Below are positions 8,082 through 16,880 of a stretch of DNA of 46,696 nt, piece after piece. Source of the DNA: Novosphingobium sp. (lineage in GTDB: Bacteria > Pseudomonadota > Alphaproteobacteria > Sphingomonadales > Sphingomonadaceae); contig JAGREN010000022.1 in NCBI GenBank assembly GCA_020446505.1, positions 1 through 46,696 of the forward strand, written 5' to 3'. A program made the translations under genes and the position numbers. Positions within the stretch are counted from its first letter, which is position 1. The number at the start of each line of letters is the position of its first letter. The notes beneath the pieces are model-generated. The model was not told where the DNA came from and did no database searches. It saw nothing but the letters and a program-made list of their open reading frames with translations.

Positions 8082-9290
8082 ATGAAGAGAACCAGCGGAC
8101 AGGACCGTTCGATCACGAAAAAGTGGCGTCCCGCAACCCAGGCGGTTCGCGGCGGCACATGGCGTTCGGAGCAGGGCGAGACCAGCGAAGCGCTGTTCCT
8201 CACCTCGGGCTATTCCTATGACGATGCCGGCACCGCCGCCGCGCGTTTCGCAGGCGAAGATCCGGGCATGACCTATTCGCGCCTGCAGAACCCCACCGTG
8301 CAGATGCTGGAAGAACGCATCGCCCTGATGGAGGGTGCAGAGGCATGCCGCACCCAGGCGTCCGGGATGGCGGCGATGACGGCGGCGCTGCTGTGCCAGC
8401 TTTCAGCGGGCGATCACATCGTCGCCGCGCGAGCAGCCTTCGGATCGTGCCGCTGGCTGGTCGACAATCTTTTGCCGCGTTTCGGCATCGAATCCACTGT
8501 CGTGGATGCGCGCGACAATGCCGCGTGGGAAGCCGCGATCCGGCCCAACACCAAGGTGTTCTTCTTCGAGACTCCGGCGAACCCGACCATGGATATCGCC
8601 GATCTCGAATTCATCTGCGGACTGGCGAAATCGCGCGGCATCACCACGGTCGTCGACAATGCATTCTGCACCCCGGTCCTCCAGCGACCGATGGAGTTCG
8701 GCGCGGACGTTGTCGCCTATTCGGCGACCAAGATGATGGATGGGCAGGGCCGTGTTCTGGCAGGCGCGGTCTGCGGCTCGTCGGGATTCATCAATGATGT
8801 GCTGCTGCCGTTCCAGCGCAATACCGGGCCGAACCTGTCGCCGTTCAACGCCTGGGTGGTGCTCAAGGGGCTGGAGACGCTCGACCTTCGCATCCGCAAG
8901 CAGAGCGCCAATGCGCTCAAGGTCGGCCAGTTCCTCGAAGGCCGGGTGCCCACGATCCTGCATCCCTGGCTCGACAGCCATCCGCAGCAGAACCTCGCCA
9001 GGAAGCAGATGGACGACTGTGGCCCGATCTTCGCGGTCGTGCTCGATGGCGGGCGCGAGCAGGCCCACGCCGTGCTCGATGCGCTTGAGCTCATCGACAT
9101 ATCCAACAACATTGGCGATGCGCGCTCGCTGATGTGTCACAACGCGACCACGACGCACCACAACATGGGGCCGGAAGGCCGCGCCGAAATGGGCGTTTCC
9201 GATGGCATGCTGCGCCTCAATGTCGGCCTGGAAGACCCGCAGGATCTGATCGAGGATCTCGATCAGGCGCTGGCCAAGGCGGGCATTTAG
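8082..9290 (+). CDS. metZ: O-succinylhomoserine sulfhydrylase
   Basis: 402 residues of the Cys/Met-metabolism PLP family. Key segments are MTYSRLQNPTVQMLEERIALMEG (N-terminal), ASGMAAMTAALL, FFFETPANPTMDIADL, VDNAFCTPVLQRPMEFGAD and YSATKMMDGQGRVLAG, where K is the PLP Schiff-base lysine. The reading SATKMMDGQ with downstream NTGPNLSPFNAWVVLKGLETL fits MetZ, which makes homocysteine from O-succinylhomoserine and sulfide. Cystathionine gamma-synthase or MetY are alternatives within the family. Start chosen at 8082 because the frame upstream is antisense to the PMT gene. Divergent from that gene with 70 bp between. Confidence 0.85.
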   Translation: MKRTSGQDRSITKKWRPATQAVRGGTWRSEQGETSEALFLTSGYSYDDAGTAAARFAGEDPGMTYSRLQNPTVQMLEERIALMEGAEACRTQASGMAAMTAALLCQLSAGDHIVAARAAFGSCRWLVDNLLPRFGIESTVVDARDNAAWEAAIRPNTKVFFFETPANPTMDIADLEFICGLAKSRGITTVVDNAFCTPVLQRPMEFGADVVAYSATKMMDGQGRVLAGAVCGSSGFINDVLLPFQRNTGPNLSPFNAWVVLKGLETLDLRIRKQSANALKVGQFLEGRVPTILHPWLDSHPQQNLARKQMDDCGPIFAVVLDGGREQAHAVLDALELIDISNNIGDARSLMCHNATTTHHNMGPEGRAEMGVSDGMLRLNVGLEDPQDLIEDLDQALAKAGI

Positions 9291-9372
9291 GCAACACCTG
9301 CAACCCCTGTGCAAAAGCGCTGGGGGCAGCGCGGTTGTCGAGGACGCAATTCGCGGCTAGTCTCCTGCTGTC

Positions 9373-9807
9373 ATGAAGGAACTCTTCCAGCATACCGCCA
9401 TAACCGAAGGCATCGTCGTGCGCGTGGCAGTCAACTTTCTGCCCGAGCAATCGCGCATCGAGGCGGGCAAGTGGTTCTGGGTCTACCACATCCGGATCGA
9501 GAACGAATCGGACAAGACGGTTCAACTCATGACGCGCCACTGGCGGATCACCGACGGTACCGGCTCGGTCAATCTGGTCGAGGGCGATGGCGTGGTTGGC
9601 GAACAGCCGGTGCTCGCACCGGGCGAATCGCACGACTATGTTTCCGGTTGTCCCCTGCCGACCTCGCATGGCTCGATGGAAGGGCATTACACCTTCCGCA
9701 GCGAGGATGGCCGCGATATTCGCGCCACGATCCCCTTCTTCCCGCTCACCGCCCCTGCCGCAGCAGGTGCCTCGGGCGTGAACCTGGTGCCCAAGAACAA
9801 GCCGTGA
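9373..9807 (+). CDS. apaG: ApaG domain protein
   Basis: 144 residues with the single ApaG fold: ITEGIVVRVAVNFLPEQS, WVYHIRIENESDKTVQLMTR, HWRITDGTGSVNLVEGDGVV and YVSGCPLPTSHGSMEGHYTF. These immunoglobulin-like proteins were linked to Co2+ resistance and low Ap4A levels in enterobacteria; the biochemical role is not settled. It follows metZ by 82 bp on the same strand and precedes the LysR gene by 30 bp. Confidence 0.92.
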   Translation: MKELFQHTAITEGIVVRVAVNFLPEQSRIEAGKWFWVYHIRIENESDKTVQLMTRHWRITDGTGSVNLVEGDGVVGEQPVLAPGESHDYVSGCPLPTSHGSMEGHYTFRSEDGRDIRATIPFFPLTAPAAAGASGVNLVPKNKP

Positions 9808-9837
9808 GCCTGCGCCGATGAGCGCTCGTAACCAGCG

Positions 9838-10632
9838 ATGAAACGCACGCACCTGCCGCTCAACGCCTTGCGCGTTTTCGATGCTGCGGCGCGGCACCTC
9901 TCATTTACGCGCGCTGCCGACGAACTGGCGGTGACACCCGCCGCAGTAGGCCAGCAGATCCGCGCGCTCGAAGATGTGCTCGGGGTCGTCCTGTTTCGCC
10001 GCACCAGCAAGGGGCTGGAACTGACCGACGAGGCGCAGGCAGGGCTTGGAGCCTTGCGCACCGGCTTTCTTCACTTCGAGGAAGCGGTGCAGGTGATGCA
10101 GGCAGGTCAGTCGAGCCACGTCTATACTATCGCGGCACCGCGTGAATTCGTGGCTGGATGGCTCGCCCCCCGGCTCGCCGCGTTTCGCAAGGACAACCCG
10201 CAGGCGCGGTTCGTGATAGTCGATGGTGAAGCGACGGACTTTACCGAGGCCAATCTGGATCTCGCGATTCGCTGGACAGATGGGCCGGGCGATCTCGAAG
10301 GCGCGCCGCTTGGGTCTGCCGAATCCGTGACGATCGGGGAAGGCGAATGGATCGGCTGGCCGGGCGACCTTGCCGATAGTGGGGGCGAGGGTGACGCCGC
10401 CAAGCCAGCGATCAGCGTCAGTGATGCCGGGCAGGCCATCGCTGCGGCCCTGGCGGGGATGGGCAAGGCGCAAGTTCCGGCTCTGCTGGTCGAGGGCTTG
10501 GTCGAGTCGGGAATTCTCAATATAGAAGCGGCCCCGGCACCATGTCGGCGAGGGTATTGGCTTGTCGCCCCGCGGCCACAGTGGCGACAGAAAAAGGTGC
10601 AGGCGCTTGTAACTGCCCTCACAGTCGGATAA
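9838..10632 (+). CDS. LysR family regulator, GcvA-like
   Basis: 264 residues. Residues 5-64 form the winged helix-turn-helix (LPLNALRVFDAAARHLSFTR, AADELAVTPAAVGQQIRALE); this form is typical of the GcvA subgroup. The effector domain (IAAPREFVAGWLAPRLAAFRK, NLDLAIRWTDGPG) is shortened: LysR proteins are usually about 300 residues. The missing part would be in the second half of the effector domain, so the ligand pocket may be altered. The target genes are not evident. The outer-membrane gene downstream has its own stress promoter. Confidence 0.85.
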   Translation: MKRTHLPLNALRVFDAAARHLSFTRAADELAVTPAAVGQQIRALEDVLGVVLFRRTSKGLELTDEAQAGLGALRTGFLHFEEAVQVMQAGQSSHVYTIAAPREFVAGWLAPRLAAFRKDNPQARFVIVDGEATDFTEANLDLAIRWTDGPGDLEGAPLGSAESVTIGEGEWIGWPGDLADSGGEGDAAKPAISVSDAGQAIAAALAGMGKAQVPALLVEGLVESGILNIEAAPAPCRRGYWLVAPRPQWRQKKVQALVTALTVG

Positions 10633-10652
10633 TTTTACCTGCATTCCTTCGT

Positions 10653-10677
10653 GGAACTATTTCTATCTGGCAGCGTT
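10653..10677 (+). promoter_or_regulatory. EcfG (general stress response) promoter
   Basis: GGAAC (10653-10657), 16 nt, CGTT (10674-10677) is an exact match to the alphaproteobacterial EcfG consensus GGAAC-N16/17-CGTT. It lies 115 nt before the ATG of the outer-membrane gene, in a non-coding gap of 159 bp, in the right orientation. Confidence 0.75.
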
Positions 10678-10791
10678 TGGCGTTCAGAGTCTCTTTGGCG
10701 AGAAGATGCCTCTGTGATAAAAACCTAGCAAATGACACATACGGGGTATCCCGGGAGAGGGCTCGAAGCGCACTTTGAAAGTGAGGGTCTT

Positions 10792-11610
10792 ATGAATAGA
10801 GCTCTATTTGCATTGGCATTGTCTTCGACAGTGCTTTCGACGCCGGCCCTTGCGAGGGATGGCGAAACCTACATCGAACTCGATGGTGGCGCCGTGATGG
10901 CCGATGACTTCAAGATCCATGAAGTCGCTCCAGCAACCGGTCCTAACAGTGTTCTCGATACCGACGTCGGTTTCGACGTCGGTGCCGCCTTTGGCTACGA
11001 TTTCGGCAGTTTCCGGCTTGAGGCGGAAACCAGCTATCGCAAGGTCGGCAACAAGGAACTTGCGACTCCCGCCGGTCTGGTCGGGGAAGATCAAATCGGC
11101 GGCAGCGCATCTGCATTTGGCGTCATGGTCAATGCCCTGATCGATCTGGGACCCGACGACGGGCCGCAGTTCTTTGCCGGCGGCGGTGCCGGTGTTGCCA
11201 GGGTCAGGCACAAAATCTCCTCCTCCGTCGAGGAGCAGGCTGGCGAGACGCTTTTCTACGGCAAGTCGACCGACTTTGCGTGGCAGGGGCTCGCTGGCTT
11301 CCGGTATCCGCTCAGCAAGAAGGTCGATATCGGTCTGAAGTACCGCTACTTCAACGTGCCCAGCTACACGATGAGGAACGCGGTCGACGGCTTCAAGTAC
11401 AAGACCGACTGGACCTCCCATTCGCTCATGGCGACGCTGGGTGTGAATTTCGGCTGCGATTGCGAGGAACTCCCGCCGCCGCCGCCCCCACCGCCGCCAC
11501 CGCCCCCGCCGCCGTCAACGATGACGTGCCCGGATGGCACGGTCGTGGGCGTCAACGACGCCTGTCCGCTTCCGCCGCCGCCCCCGCCGCCGGCGCCAGA
11601 ACGCGGCTAA
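10792..11610 (+). CDS. Outer-membrane beta-barrel protein with proline-rich tail
   Basis: 272 residues from ATG at 10792 (ribosome site GAGGG). Residues 1-21 are a signal peptide cut after ALARD region. Residues 22-220 form an eight-strand OmpA-like barrel (GAAFGYDFGSFRLEAETSYR, FFAGGGAGVARV, KKVDIGLKYRYFNV, HSLMATLGVNFGC). The tail has a run of prolines, a CPDGTVVGVNDACP mini-loop and more prolines, then ends at ERG. The peptidoglycan-binding OmpA C-terminal domain is absent. An EcfG promoter upstream and a strong terminator downstream suggest a single-gene, stress-induced unit. Confidence 0.8.
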   Translation: MNRALFALALSSTVLSTPALARDGETYIELDGGAVMADDFKIHEVAPATGPNSVLDTDVGFDVGAAFGYDFGSFRLEAETSYRKVGNKELATPAGLVGEDQIGGSASAFGVMVNALIDLGPDDGPQFFAGGGAGVARVRHKISSSVEEQAGETLFYGKSTDFAWQGLAGFRYPLSKKVDIGLKYRYFNVPSYTMRNAVDGFKYKTDWTSHSLMATLGVNFGCDCEELPPPPPPPPPPPPPPSTMTCPDGTVVGVNDACPLPPPPPPPAPERG

Positions 11611-11634
11611 AAGGCAGGCAGGTTTTGCTAACCG

Positions 11635-11672
11635 AGGGCAGGAGCGTGAAGCGTTCCTGCCCTTCTGGTTTA
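11635..11672 (+). terminator. Strong terminator after the outer-membrane gene
   Basis: AGGGCAGGAGCG (11635-11646) pairs with CGTTCCTGCCCT (11652-11663) with one G-T wobble and a 5-nt loop, followed by TCTGGTTT. It separates this gene from the converging Rieske oxygenase gene. Confidence 0.75.
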
Positions 11673-11676
11673 TGGG

Positions 11677-13122
11677 CTAGAGATCGAGGTCCTTGATCGG
11701 ACCGTCGAAGTTGAGCCGCAGCTCATGAATCGCGGCGTTCAGCTTTTCCACGGGTAGCCCCTTCAGATACCCGTCGATGATCCGCTGATAGTTGCTGATC
11801 ATGCCTTCCACATCCTTCGACAGGCGCATGAATTCGAACCCTTGCGCATGCATGCCCGCCTGCTGGATCGGGATGTTCGAATAGTCCTGACGCGGGATCA
11901 TCGGAAACTCGATGCTGTTATAGGGCAGCACGGTCGGCTCCATCACTGGGTCCGGTTCCTCGGCATAGGTGGTGAGCGACCATATTTCGAAGAAGCACTT
12001 TTCCGGACCCAGCGGCCTGATCCGGTAGGCCGACATGCTCGCGAAGGTCGGCAGCAGGAAATAATGCGGGAAGAAGAACTGCACGGCCGAAACCGGGTGC
12101 GACTGCGACACTTCGAGAATGTCCGGGCACGGCTCGCCACGCGCGCGCAGCTCGTCGGTCACTGCTCTCATACCCATGCCGAACCACATGGCGATCGCCT
12201 GTCCCGGATCGTCGGGAAGGTTGTCGATCGGCATTGCGCGCAGGATATCGACTTCCTTCTGGTGAATCATTCCGGCCATGCCGTCGCTTAGGAGCTGGAA
12301 CGAGTGGATCTGGGCATCGATCGCTTCCTTGATGTCGAAAGCCTCGCTGGCGACACGCGGACGCTCGGTAATGTTTCCTTCCATCCCCCGCGCGCCTTCG
12401 TCCTCGTACATGTTCGCGTACATGGATGGACTGGCATCGAACAGTTGCGGGTGCGTCTGCATGACGTGGTAGCCTTCCATGAAGGCCTCCATCGCGATCT
12501 TCCAGTTGGCAGGCAGGACCGTGGCGTAATGCCATTCGGCCCGCAGGTCATCGACGCCGTGGAAGTCGAAATCCTCCGTGACCTGGCCCAGCGACTCGCG
12601 CACTGACGGCGCGTCGTTGTCGAGATTGATCCAGACGCAGCCGCCCCAGGTATCGACCCGGCAGGGGACGAGGTTGACGTCATCGGGATCGAGCTGACGG
12701 TCGCTCAGCAAATGCTTGCCGTAGACGCGGGTGGACTGGCCATCCATGTTCCATGCCCAGCCGTGGAACGGGCAGACGAAGCCCTTCTTCGAGCAATTGC
12801 CGAAGGCCGAGGAATAGTCCTTGTCGAGCGACTGGCCGCCAGCGAAAGGGACGCCGCGGTGGCGGCAGGCATTGTGAAACGCCTTGATGCCTTCCTCGGT
12901 GCACACCACGATAACCGACTTGCCGATGTTCGAATATTCGATCCAGTCACCGACATCGGGGATCTGTTCGAGCCGACAGGCATTCTGCCAGACGTGCGGC
13001 CACAGGTGCTCAAGCTCGGCCCGGTAGAATTCCTCGTCGAAATAGCGCTGGACCGGAATCCGCTCCGGGTCCGAAACCGGGAATGGAACCTCGCGCAAAC
13101 CGTTACCGGCGGACTTCAACAT
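11677..13122 (-). CDS. Rieske ring-hydroxylating oxygenase, alpha subunit
   Basis: 481 residues. The Rieske [2Fe-2S] ligands are C-R-H in NACRHRGVPFAGG and C-P-F-H in VCPFHGWAWNMDG. Twenty-eight residues separate the two pairs, against about 15-17 in most family members, so there is an insertion (SLDKDYSSAFGNCSKKG region). The mononuclear iron site follows as EAFMEGYHVMQTHPQLF. Such enzymes use electrons from a ferredoxin or reductase to add oxygen to an organic ring or demethylate a substrate. No beta subunit or reductase is adjacent; a ferredoxin (23115) and flavin reductase (23447) lie in the catabolic island. Substrate unknown. Confidence 0.88.
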   Translation of the reverse strand: MLKSAGNGLREVPFPVSDPERIPVQRYFDEEFYRAELEHLWPHVWQNACRLEQIPDVGDWIEYSNIGKSVIVVCTEEGIKAFHNACRHRGVPFAGGQSLDKDYSSAFGNCSKKGFVCPFHGWAWNMDGQSTRVYGKHLLSDRQLDPDDVNLVPCRVDTWGGCVWINLDNDAPSVRESLGQVTEDFDFHGVDDLRAEWHYATVLPANWKIAMEAFMEGYHVMQTHPQLFDASPSMYANMYEDEGARGMEGNITERPRVASEAFDIKEAIDAQIHSFQLLSDGMAGMIHQKEVDILRAMPIDNLPDDPGQAIAMWFGMGMRAVTDELRARGEPCPDILEVSQSHPVSAVQFFFPHYFLLPTFASMSAYRIRPLGPEKCFFEIWSLTTYAEEPDPVMEPTVLPYNSIEFPMIPRQDYSNIPIQQAGMHAQGFEFMRLSKDVEGMISNYQRIIDGYLKGLPVEKLNAAIHELRLNFDGPIKDLDL

Positions 13123-13157
13123 GGCGGCACCTCTCGCGTCTTATGCACCTAGTTCAG

Positions 13158-13203
13158 GCATCGTTGGTTGCGAAAAACCGGAACCCACTTTTTCGCACGA
13201 TGC
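13158..13203. repeat. Intergenic palindrome between htpX and the Rieske gene
   Basis: Nested inverted repeat: outer arms GCATCG (13158-13163) and CGATGC (13198-13203), inner arms TGCGAAAAA (13169-13177) and TTTTTCGCA (13189-13197). The central GGAACCC portion and the general form resemble palindromes scattered in alphaproteobacterial genomes; only this copy is in the window, so its dispersed status is from memory. Confidence 0.6.
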
Positions 13204-13253
13204 TCTATGGCAATGAACTTACCGCGTTGCATTCGATGTGCAAGCGGCGGTGC

Positions 13254-14126
13254 TCAGCGATCAGCCTGGCGATGCGGATCCAGAGCAGAGCGGCGCGAAG
13301 CGGGCGCTACCTGGCCTGCCATCTTTTCGAGCCGGGCGATCCGCTCGCGCGTGTCGGGATGGGTGGAGAACAGCGAGCGCACCGCTGTCGGCACGACGTA
13401 GAGTTGCGCAGCAGCGGGATTGCGCATGGTCGCTTCGGTCGGGCGCTGGGCCGCGGGTATGGCGATCTTGCCGAGCGCCGAGGCCAGAGCGCGCGGGTTT
13501 CCGCTGATCTCCGCACCAGCCCGGTCCGCACCATATTCGCGGGTGCGGCTGATCGCCATCTGCACGATCATGGCCGCAAAAGGCGCCATGAACATCGCTG
13601 CGATGGCAGCGATCGGATTGCGGTTCTCGCTGCTGCCGAAGAACAGGCCGAAGTTGGCGATCATCGAGATCGCACCGGCAATCGTGGCGACCATGGTCAT
13701 GATGAGGGTGTCGCGATTGCGCACATGGCCGAGTTCATGTGCCATCACCGCCTCGACCTCTTCGGGTGACAGGCGCTGAAGCAGGCCAGTGGTCGCGGCG
13801 ACAGCGGCGTTCGCCGGATTGCGGCCGGTGGCGAAGGCGTTGGGGCTGGCATCCTCGACCACATAGACCTTCGGCATGGGCAAACCCGCCCGCTGTGCGA
13901 GACGCGAGACAATGCCGTAAAATTCCGGCGCGGTCCTTTGATCGACTTCGCGCGCGTTGTGCATGCGAAGCACGATCTTGTCGGCATTCCAGTAGGTGAG
14001 GAGGTTCATGCCTGCGGCTGCGACCAGCGCGATCATCGCGCCTCCCGACCTACCGAACATGTAGCCCAGAGCCATGAACAGGGCGGTCAGCGCAGAAAGC
14101 AACATGGCCGTCTTGAGGGTATTCAC
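13254..14126 (-). CDS. htpX: Zinc metalloprotease HtpX homolog
   Basis: 290 residues from GTG at 14126 ([21 protein letters not shown]), the usual family start; the open frame extends upstream only through non-coding DNA. Two N-terminal membrane helices precede the zinc motif HELGH in [18 protein letters not shown], followed by two more helices and the third ligand in [12 protein letters not shown]. HtpX is an inner-membrane protease that removes misfolded membrane proteins and overlaps in function with FtsH. Divergent from the aldo/keto reductase gene. Confidence 0.93.
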   Translation of the reverse strand: MNTLKTAMLLSALTALFMALGYMFGRSGGAMIALVAAAGMNLLTYWNADKIVLRMHNAREVDQRTAPEFYGIVSRLAQRAGLPMPKVYVVEDASPNAFATGRNPANAAVAATTGLLQRLSPEEVEAVMAHELGHVRNRDTLIMTMVATIAGAISMIANFGLFFGSSENRNPIAAIAAMFMAPFAAMIVQMAISRTREYGADRAGAEISGNPRALASALGKIAIPAAQRPTEATMRNPAAAQLYVVPTAVRSLFSTHPDTRERIARLEKMAGQVAPASRRSALDPHRQADR

Positions 14127-14299
14127 CTTACGTCGAACTCCGCAGAAAATTCCTCTCCGGAATCTATTTCCTGTCGCCTGGAATTCAACGGTCTGGCCGC
14201 AAAATCGGTACCCTTGCGACACTTTGCGACATTGCTTTGTGCGAGCCGATGGACAAGGGTCAGGCGAGCGATTCACGAGTGACCGGGAGAGACACGAAT

Positions 14300-15280
14300 A
14301 TGGAATATGCGCGGTTGGGAAAGACCGGCCTGGTTGTCTCGCGGCTATGTCTTGGCTGCATGAGCTTTGGCGACAAGTCGAAGGGCTGGCACAAGTGGAT
14401 TCTTGACGAAGAGGCGAGCCGTCCTGTCATCCGCCGGGCTGTGGAAGCGGGGATCAACTTCTTCGACACGGCCAATATCTATGCCGCCGGGACGTCCGAG
14501 GAAGTGACGGGAAGGGCGCTCAAGGATTTTGCCCGCCGCGACGAGATCGTGATCGCGACCAAGGCACATGGCGCCTTCGGGCCGGGGCCGAACCAGAAAG
14601 GCCTGTCGCGCAAGGCGCTGATGCAGGCGGTCGATGACAGCCTCACCCGCCTCGGCACCGATTACATCGATCTCTACCAGATCCACCGCTGGGACTACGA
14701 GACGCCCATCGAGGAGACCATGGAGGCGCTCAACGACATCGTGCGCGCTGGCAAGGTGCGATACATCGGGGCAAGCTCGATGCACGCGCGCCAGTTCCAG
14801 AAGGCGCTCTTCGTCTCGCGCCAGAACGGCTGGGCCGAATTCGTCTCGATGCAGAACTACGTCAACCTGATATACCGCGAGGAAGAGCGCGAAATGCTTC
14901 CGCTCTGCCGAGAGGAAGGCATTGGCGTTATCCCCTGGAGCCCGCTGGCGCGCGGCAAGCTGGCGCGCCCGGTCGGCGAGGAGACGCTGCGGAGCGAGAC
15001 GGACCCGATCTTCAAGGCGCTCTACGAGAAGATGGCCGAAAACGACGCGCAGGTCATCGGCGCGGTCGAGACCATCGCCAAGGCGCGCAGCGTGCCGATG
15101 GCCCAGATCGCAACGGCCTGGGTGCTGGCGAAAGGCGGGATAACCGCGCCGATCATCGGCGTTTCGAAGATGCCTCAACTGGAAGATGCTCTGAGCGCGA
15201 TCGAGATCGAACTGACCGCCGACGAGATCGCCTCGCTCGAGACCCCGTATCAGCCCCATCCGATGGTGGGTTTCCAGTGA
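14300..15280 (+). CDS. Aldo/keto reductase
   Basis: 326 residues from ATG at 14300 (ribosome site GGGAGAG). A TIM barrel of the AKR superfamily with the catalytic set Asp-Tyr-Lys-His in [22 protein letters not shown] and DLYQIHRWD, and the NADPH-binding end [18 protein letters not shown]. Length and motifs fit the YajO/AKR11-type oxidoreductases, which reduce aldehydes or ketones with NADPH. The stop overlaps the start of the thioesterase gene by four bases (GTGA), so both belong to one operon at the beginning of the catabolic island. The substrate is unknown. Confidence 0.88.
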   Translation: MEYARLGKTGLVVSRLCLGCMSFGDKSKGWHKWILDEEASRPVIRRAVEAGINFFDTANIYAAGTSEEVTGRALKDFARRDEIVIATKAHGAFGPGPNQKGLSRKALMQAVDDSLTRLGTDYIDLYQIHRWDYETPIEETMEALNDIVRAGKVRYIGASSMHARQFQKALFVSRQNGWAEFVSMQNYVNLIYREEEREMLPLCREEGIGVIPWSPLARGKLARPVGEETLRSETDPIFKALYEKMAENDAQVIGAVETIAKARSVPMAQIATAWVLAKGGITAPIIGVSKMPQLEDALSAIEIELTADEIASLETPYQPHPMVGFQ

Positions 15281-15711
15281 TCTGGTTCGGGGGCGAGCGC
15301 CCAAGGTACGAGAGCTTTGCCGCTGCCAACGCGGACTCCATGATTACCTGGCTTGGCATGGAATTCGTCGAAGCTGGCGACGATTTCCTGCGCATGCGCA
15401 TGCCGGTCGACGCGCGCACGGTTCAGCCGATGAAACGGCTGCATGGCGGCGCGTCGGTGGCTCTGGCCGAAACCATCGGATCGATGGCTGCGGGAAGGTG
15501 CGTCGACCTGACGCAATTCACGGTCGTCGGCGCGGAGATCAACGCCAATCACTTGCGACCCGCCTTCTCCGGCTGGGTCTACGCGACGGCACGCCCGGTT
15601 TCGCTGGGCCGGACCTTGCAGGTCTGGTCCATCGAGATCGCCGACGAGGCAGGCAAGCTGGTGTGCATCAGCCGGTTCACCGCCGCGGTGATACCTTTGC
15701 CCGCGCAATGA
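15277..15711 (+). CDS. PaaI-like hotdog-fold thioesterase
   Basis: 144 residues from GTG at 15277, overlapping the previous stop. The hotdog core is visible: FLRMRMPVDARTVQPMKRLH, then GGASVALAETIGSMAA, where the H-G-G and the E in ALAETIGS match the active-site pattern of PaaI-type enzymes, and VGAEINANHLRP. The reaction is hydrolysis of aromatic or short acyl-CoA thioesters, a common salvage step in CoA-dependent catabolism. The next gene, an acyl-CoA dehydrogenase, starts 74 bp downstream. Confidence 0.82.
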   Translation: MIWFGGERPRYESFAAANADSMITWLGMEFVEAGDDFLRMRMPVDARTVQPMKRLHGGASVALAETIGSMAAGRCVDLTQFTVVGAEINANHLRPAFSGWVYATARPVSLGRTLQVWSIEIADEAGKLVCISRFTAAVIPLPAQ

Positions 15712-15785
15712 CGGAAACGGCGCGAGCGCTTGAAGGAGCCTTGGCGATGGCCTAGCGATCATCGGCAAGGGAGAAGATTCGGGGC

Positions 15786-16880
15786 ATGACCATCCTCTAC
15801 GACGAAGCACAGGAAGCGATCGCGGTTGAATCGCGCCGCGTGCTCGACGACAAATACGATCTGCAGCGGCTGCTTGATCTGGTCGATGTGACCGGGAGCT
15901 TCGATGAAGAACTCTGGCAATCCGCAGTCGAACAGGGCTGGACCGCGCTGGCGGTGCCCGAACAATATGGCGGACTGGGGCTTGGCCTGGTGGAACTGGG
16001 CCTTATCGCGCAGAACCTCGGCGCGTTGACGGTGGGCGTGCCGTTCCTGTCGGGCAACGATGCCTTTGTGCAGCTTCTGCTGGCTGGCAGCGACGAGGCT
16101 GCGCGCGAGGCATGGCTGCCGCGCATCGCAGCGGGTGAGGCGATTGGCGTGGCCGCGCTGGGCGAGGGCACATCGCCTTTCCCTGCCGCCCCGGCCGCAA
16201 CTGTGGTGGACGGGAAATTGTCGGGTTCGAAGGCTGCCGTTGCGGGAGCCTTGAAGGCAGATGCAGCGGTTGTCTGGGCAAGCGCCAATGGCAAGCCGGC
16301 ACTCGTGCTGGTCGAACTCGACGATACCATGCGCCGCGCGGTCGACAGCTTCGACAACAGTCGTCTCTATGGCGAGCTGGTCTTCGATGGCGCAGCCGCG
16401 ACAGTACTGCTCGAAGGGGAGGCTGCGCGCAAAGCAGCCCTGAAGGCCCTTGCGCGCCTTGCCGTCGTCACTGCCTGTGAACAGACGGGCGGCGGGGAAC
16501 AGGCGATGAAGATCGCCCGCGACTACGCGCTGGAGCGCAAGGCCTTCGGCCAGCCGATTGCCGCCTTCCAGTCGATCAAGCACCGCATTGCCGAAATCTA
16601 CGGCCTGGTCGAACTGGCCCGCGCCAACTGCATCGATGCAGCCGCACGAGAAAGCGAAGCTGACTTTGTGCTCAAGGCCTGCGCAGCCCGGCTCTCCGCG
16701 AGCGAAGCCTACGACACGGCAGCGCGCGATGCCGTGCAGATTCATGGCGGTATCGGCGTCACCTGGCAGCTTGGCCTCCACCTCCACATGCGGCGCGCGC
16801 GCAGCCTTTCGGCGGAGCTTGGCAGCCCGCTGTTCTGGGAAGACCTGCTGGTCAGCGAACTCGAAGGAGCGACGGCATGA
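15786..16880 (+). CDS. Acyl-CoA dehydrogenase, first subunit of a pair
   Basis: 364 residues. The three-domain acyl-CoA dehydrogenase layout is seen: N-terminal helices (ALAVPEQYGGLGLGLVELGL), a central beta domain, and the C-terminal FAD-binding helices ERKAFGQPIAAFQSIKHRIA and QIHGGIGVTWQLGLHLHM. It oxidises acyl-CoA to enoyl-CoA using FAD. The central domain is reduced in the substrate and flavin contacts compared with the second gene. It overlaps the next ACAD gene by four bases (ATGA). Adjacent unequal ACAD genes often form alpha2beta2 enzymes, as with ChsE1-ChsE2 in steroid side-chain degradation; that pairing here is inferred. Confidence 0.88.
   Translation: MTILYDEAQEAIAVESRRVLDDKYDLQRLLDLVDVTGSFDEELWQSAVEQGWTALAVPEQYGGLGLGLVELGLIAQNLGALTVGVPFLSGNDAFVQLLLAGSDEAAREAWLPRIAAGEAIGVAALGEGTSPFPAAPAATVVDGKLSGSKAAVAGALKADAAVVWASANGKPALVLVELDDTMRRAVDSFDNSRLYGELVFDGAAATVLLEGEAARKAALKALARLAVVTACEQTGGGEQAMKIARDYALERKAFGQPIAAFQSIKHRIAEIYGLVELARANCIDAAARESEADFVLKACAARLSASEAYDTAARDAVQIHGGIGVTWQLGLHLHMRRARSLSAELGSPLFWEDLLVSELEGATA

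Noticed and set aside
8083-8203. N-terminal extension of the PMT gene from 8203
   Set aside because: It is antisense to the metZ start and lacks hydrophobic character; the membrane protein begins near 8011.
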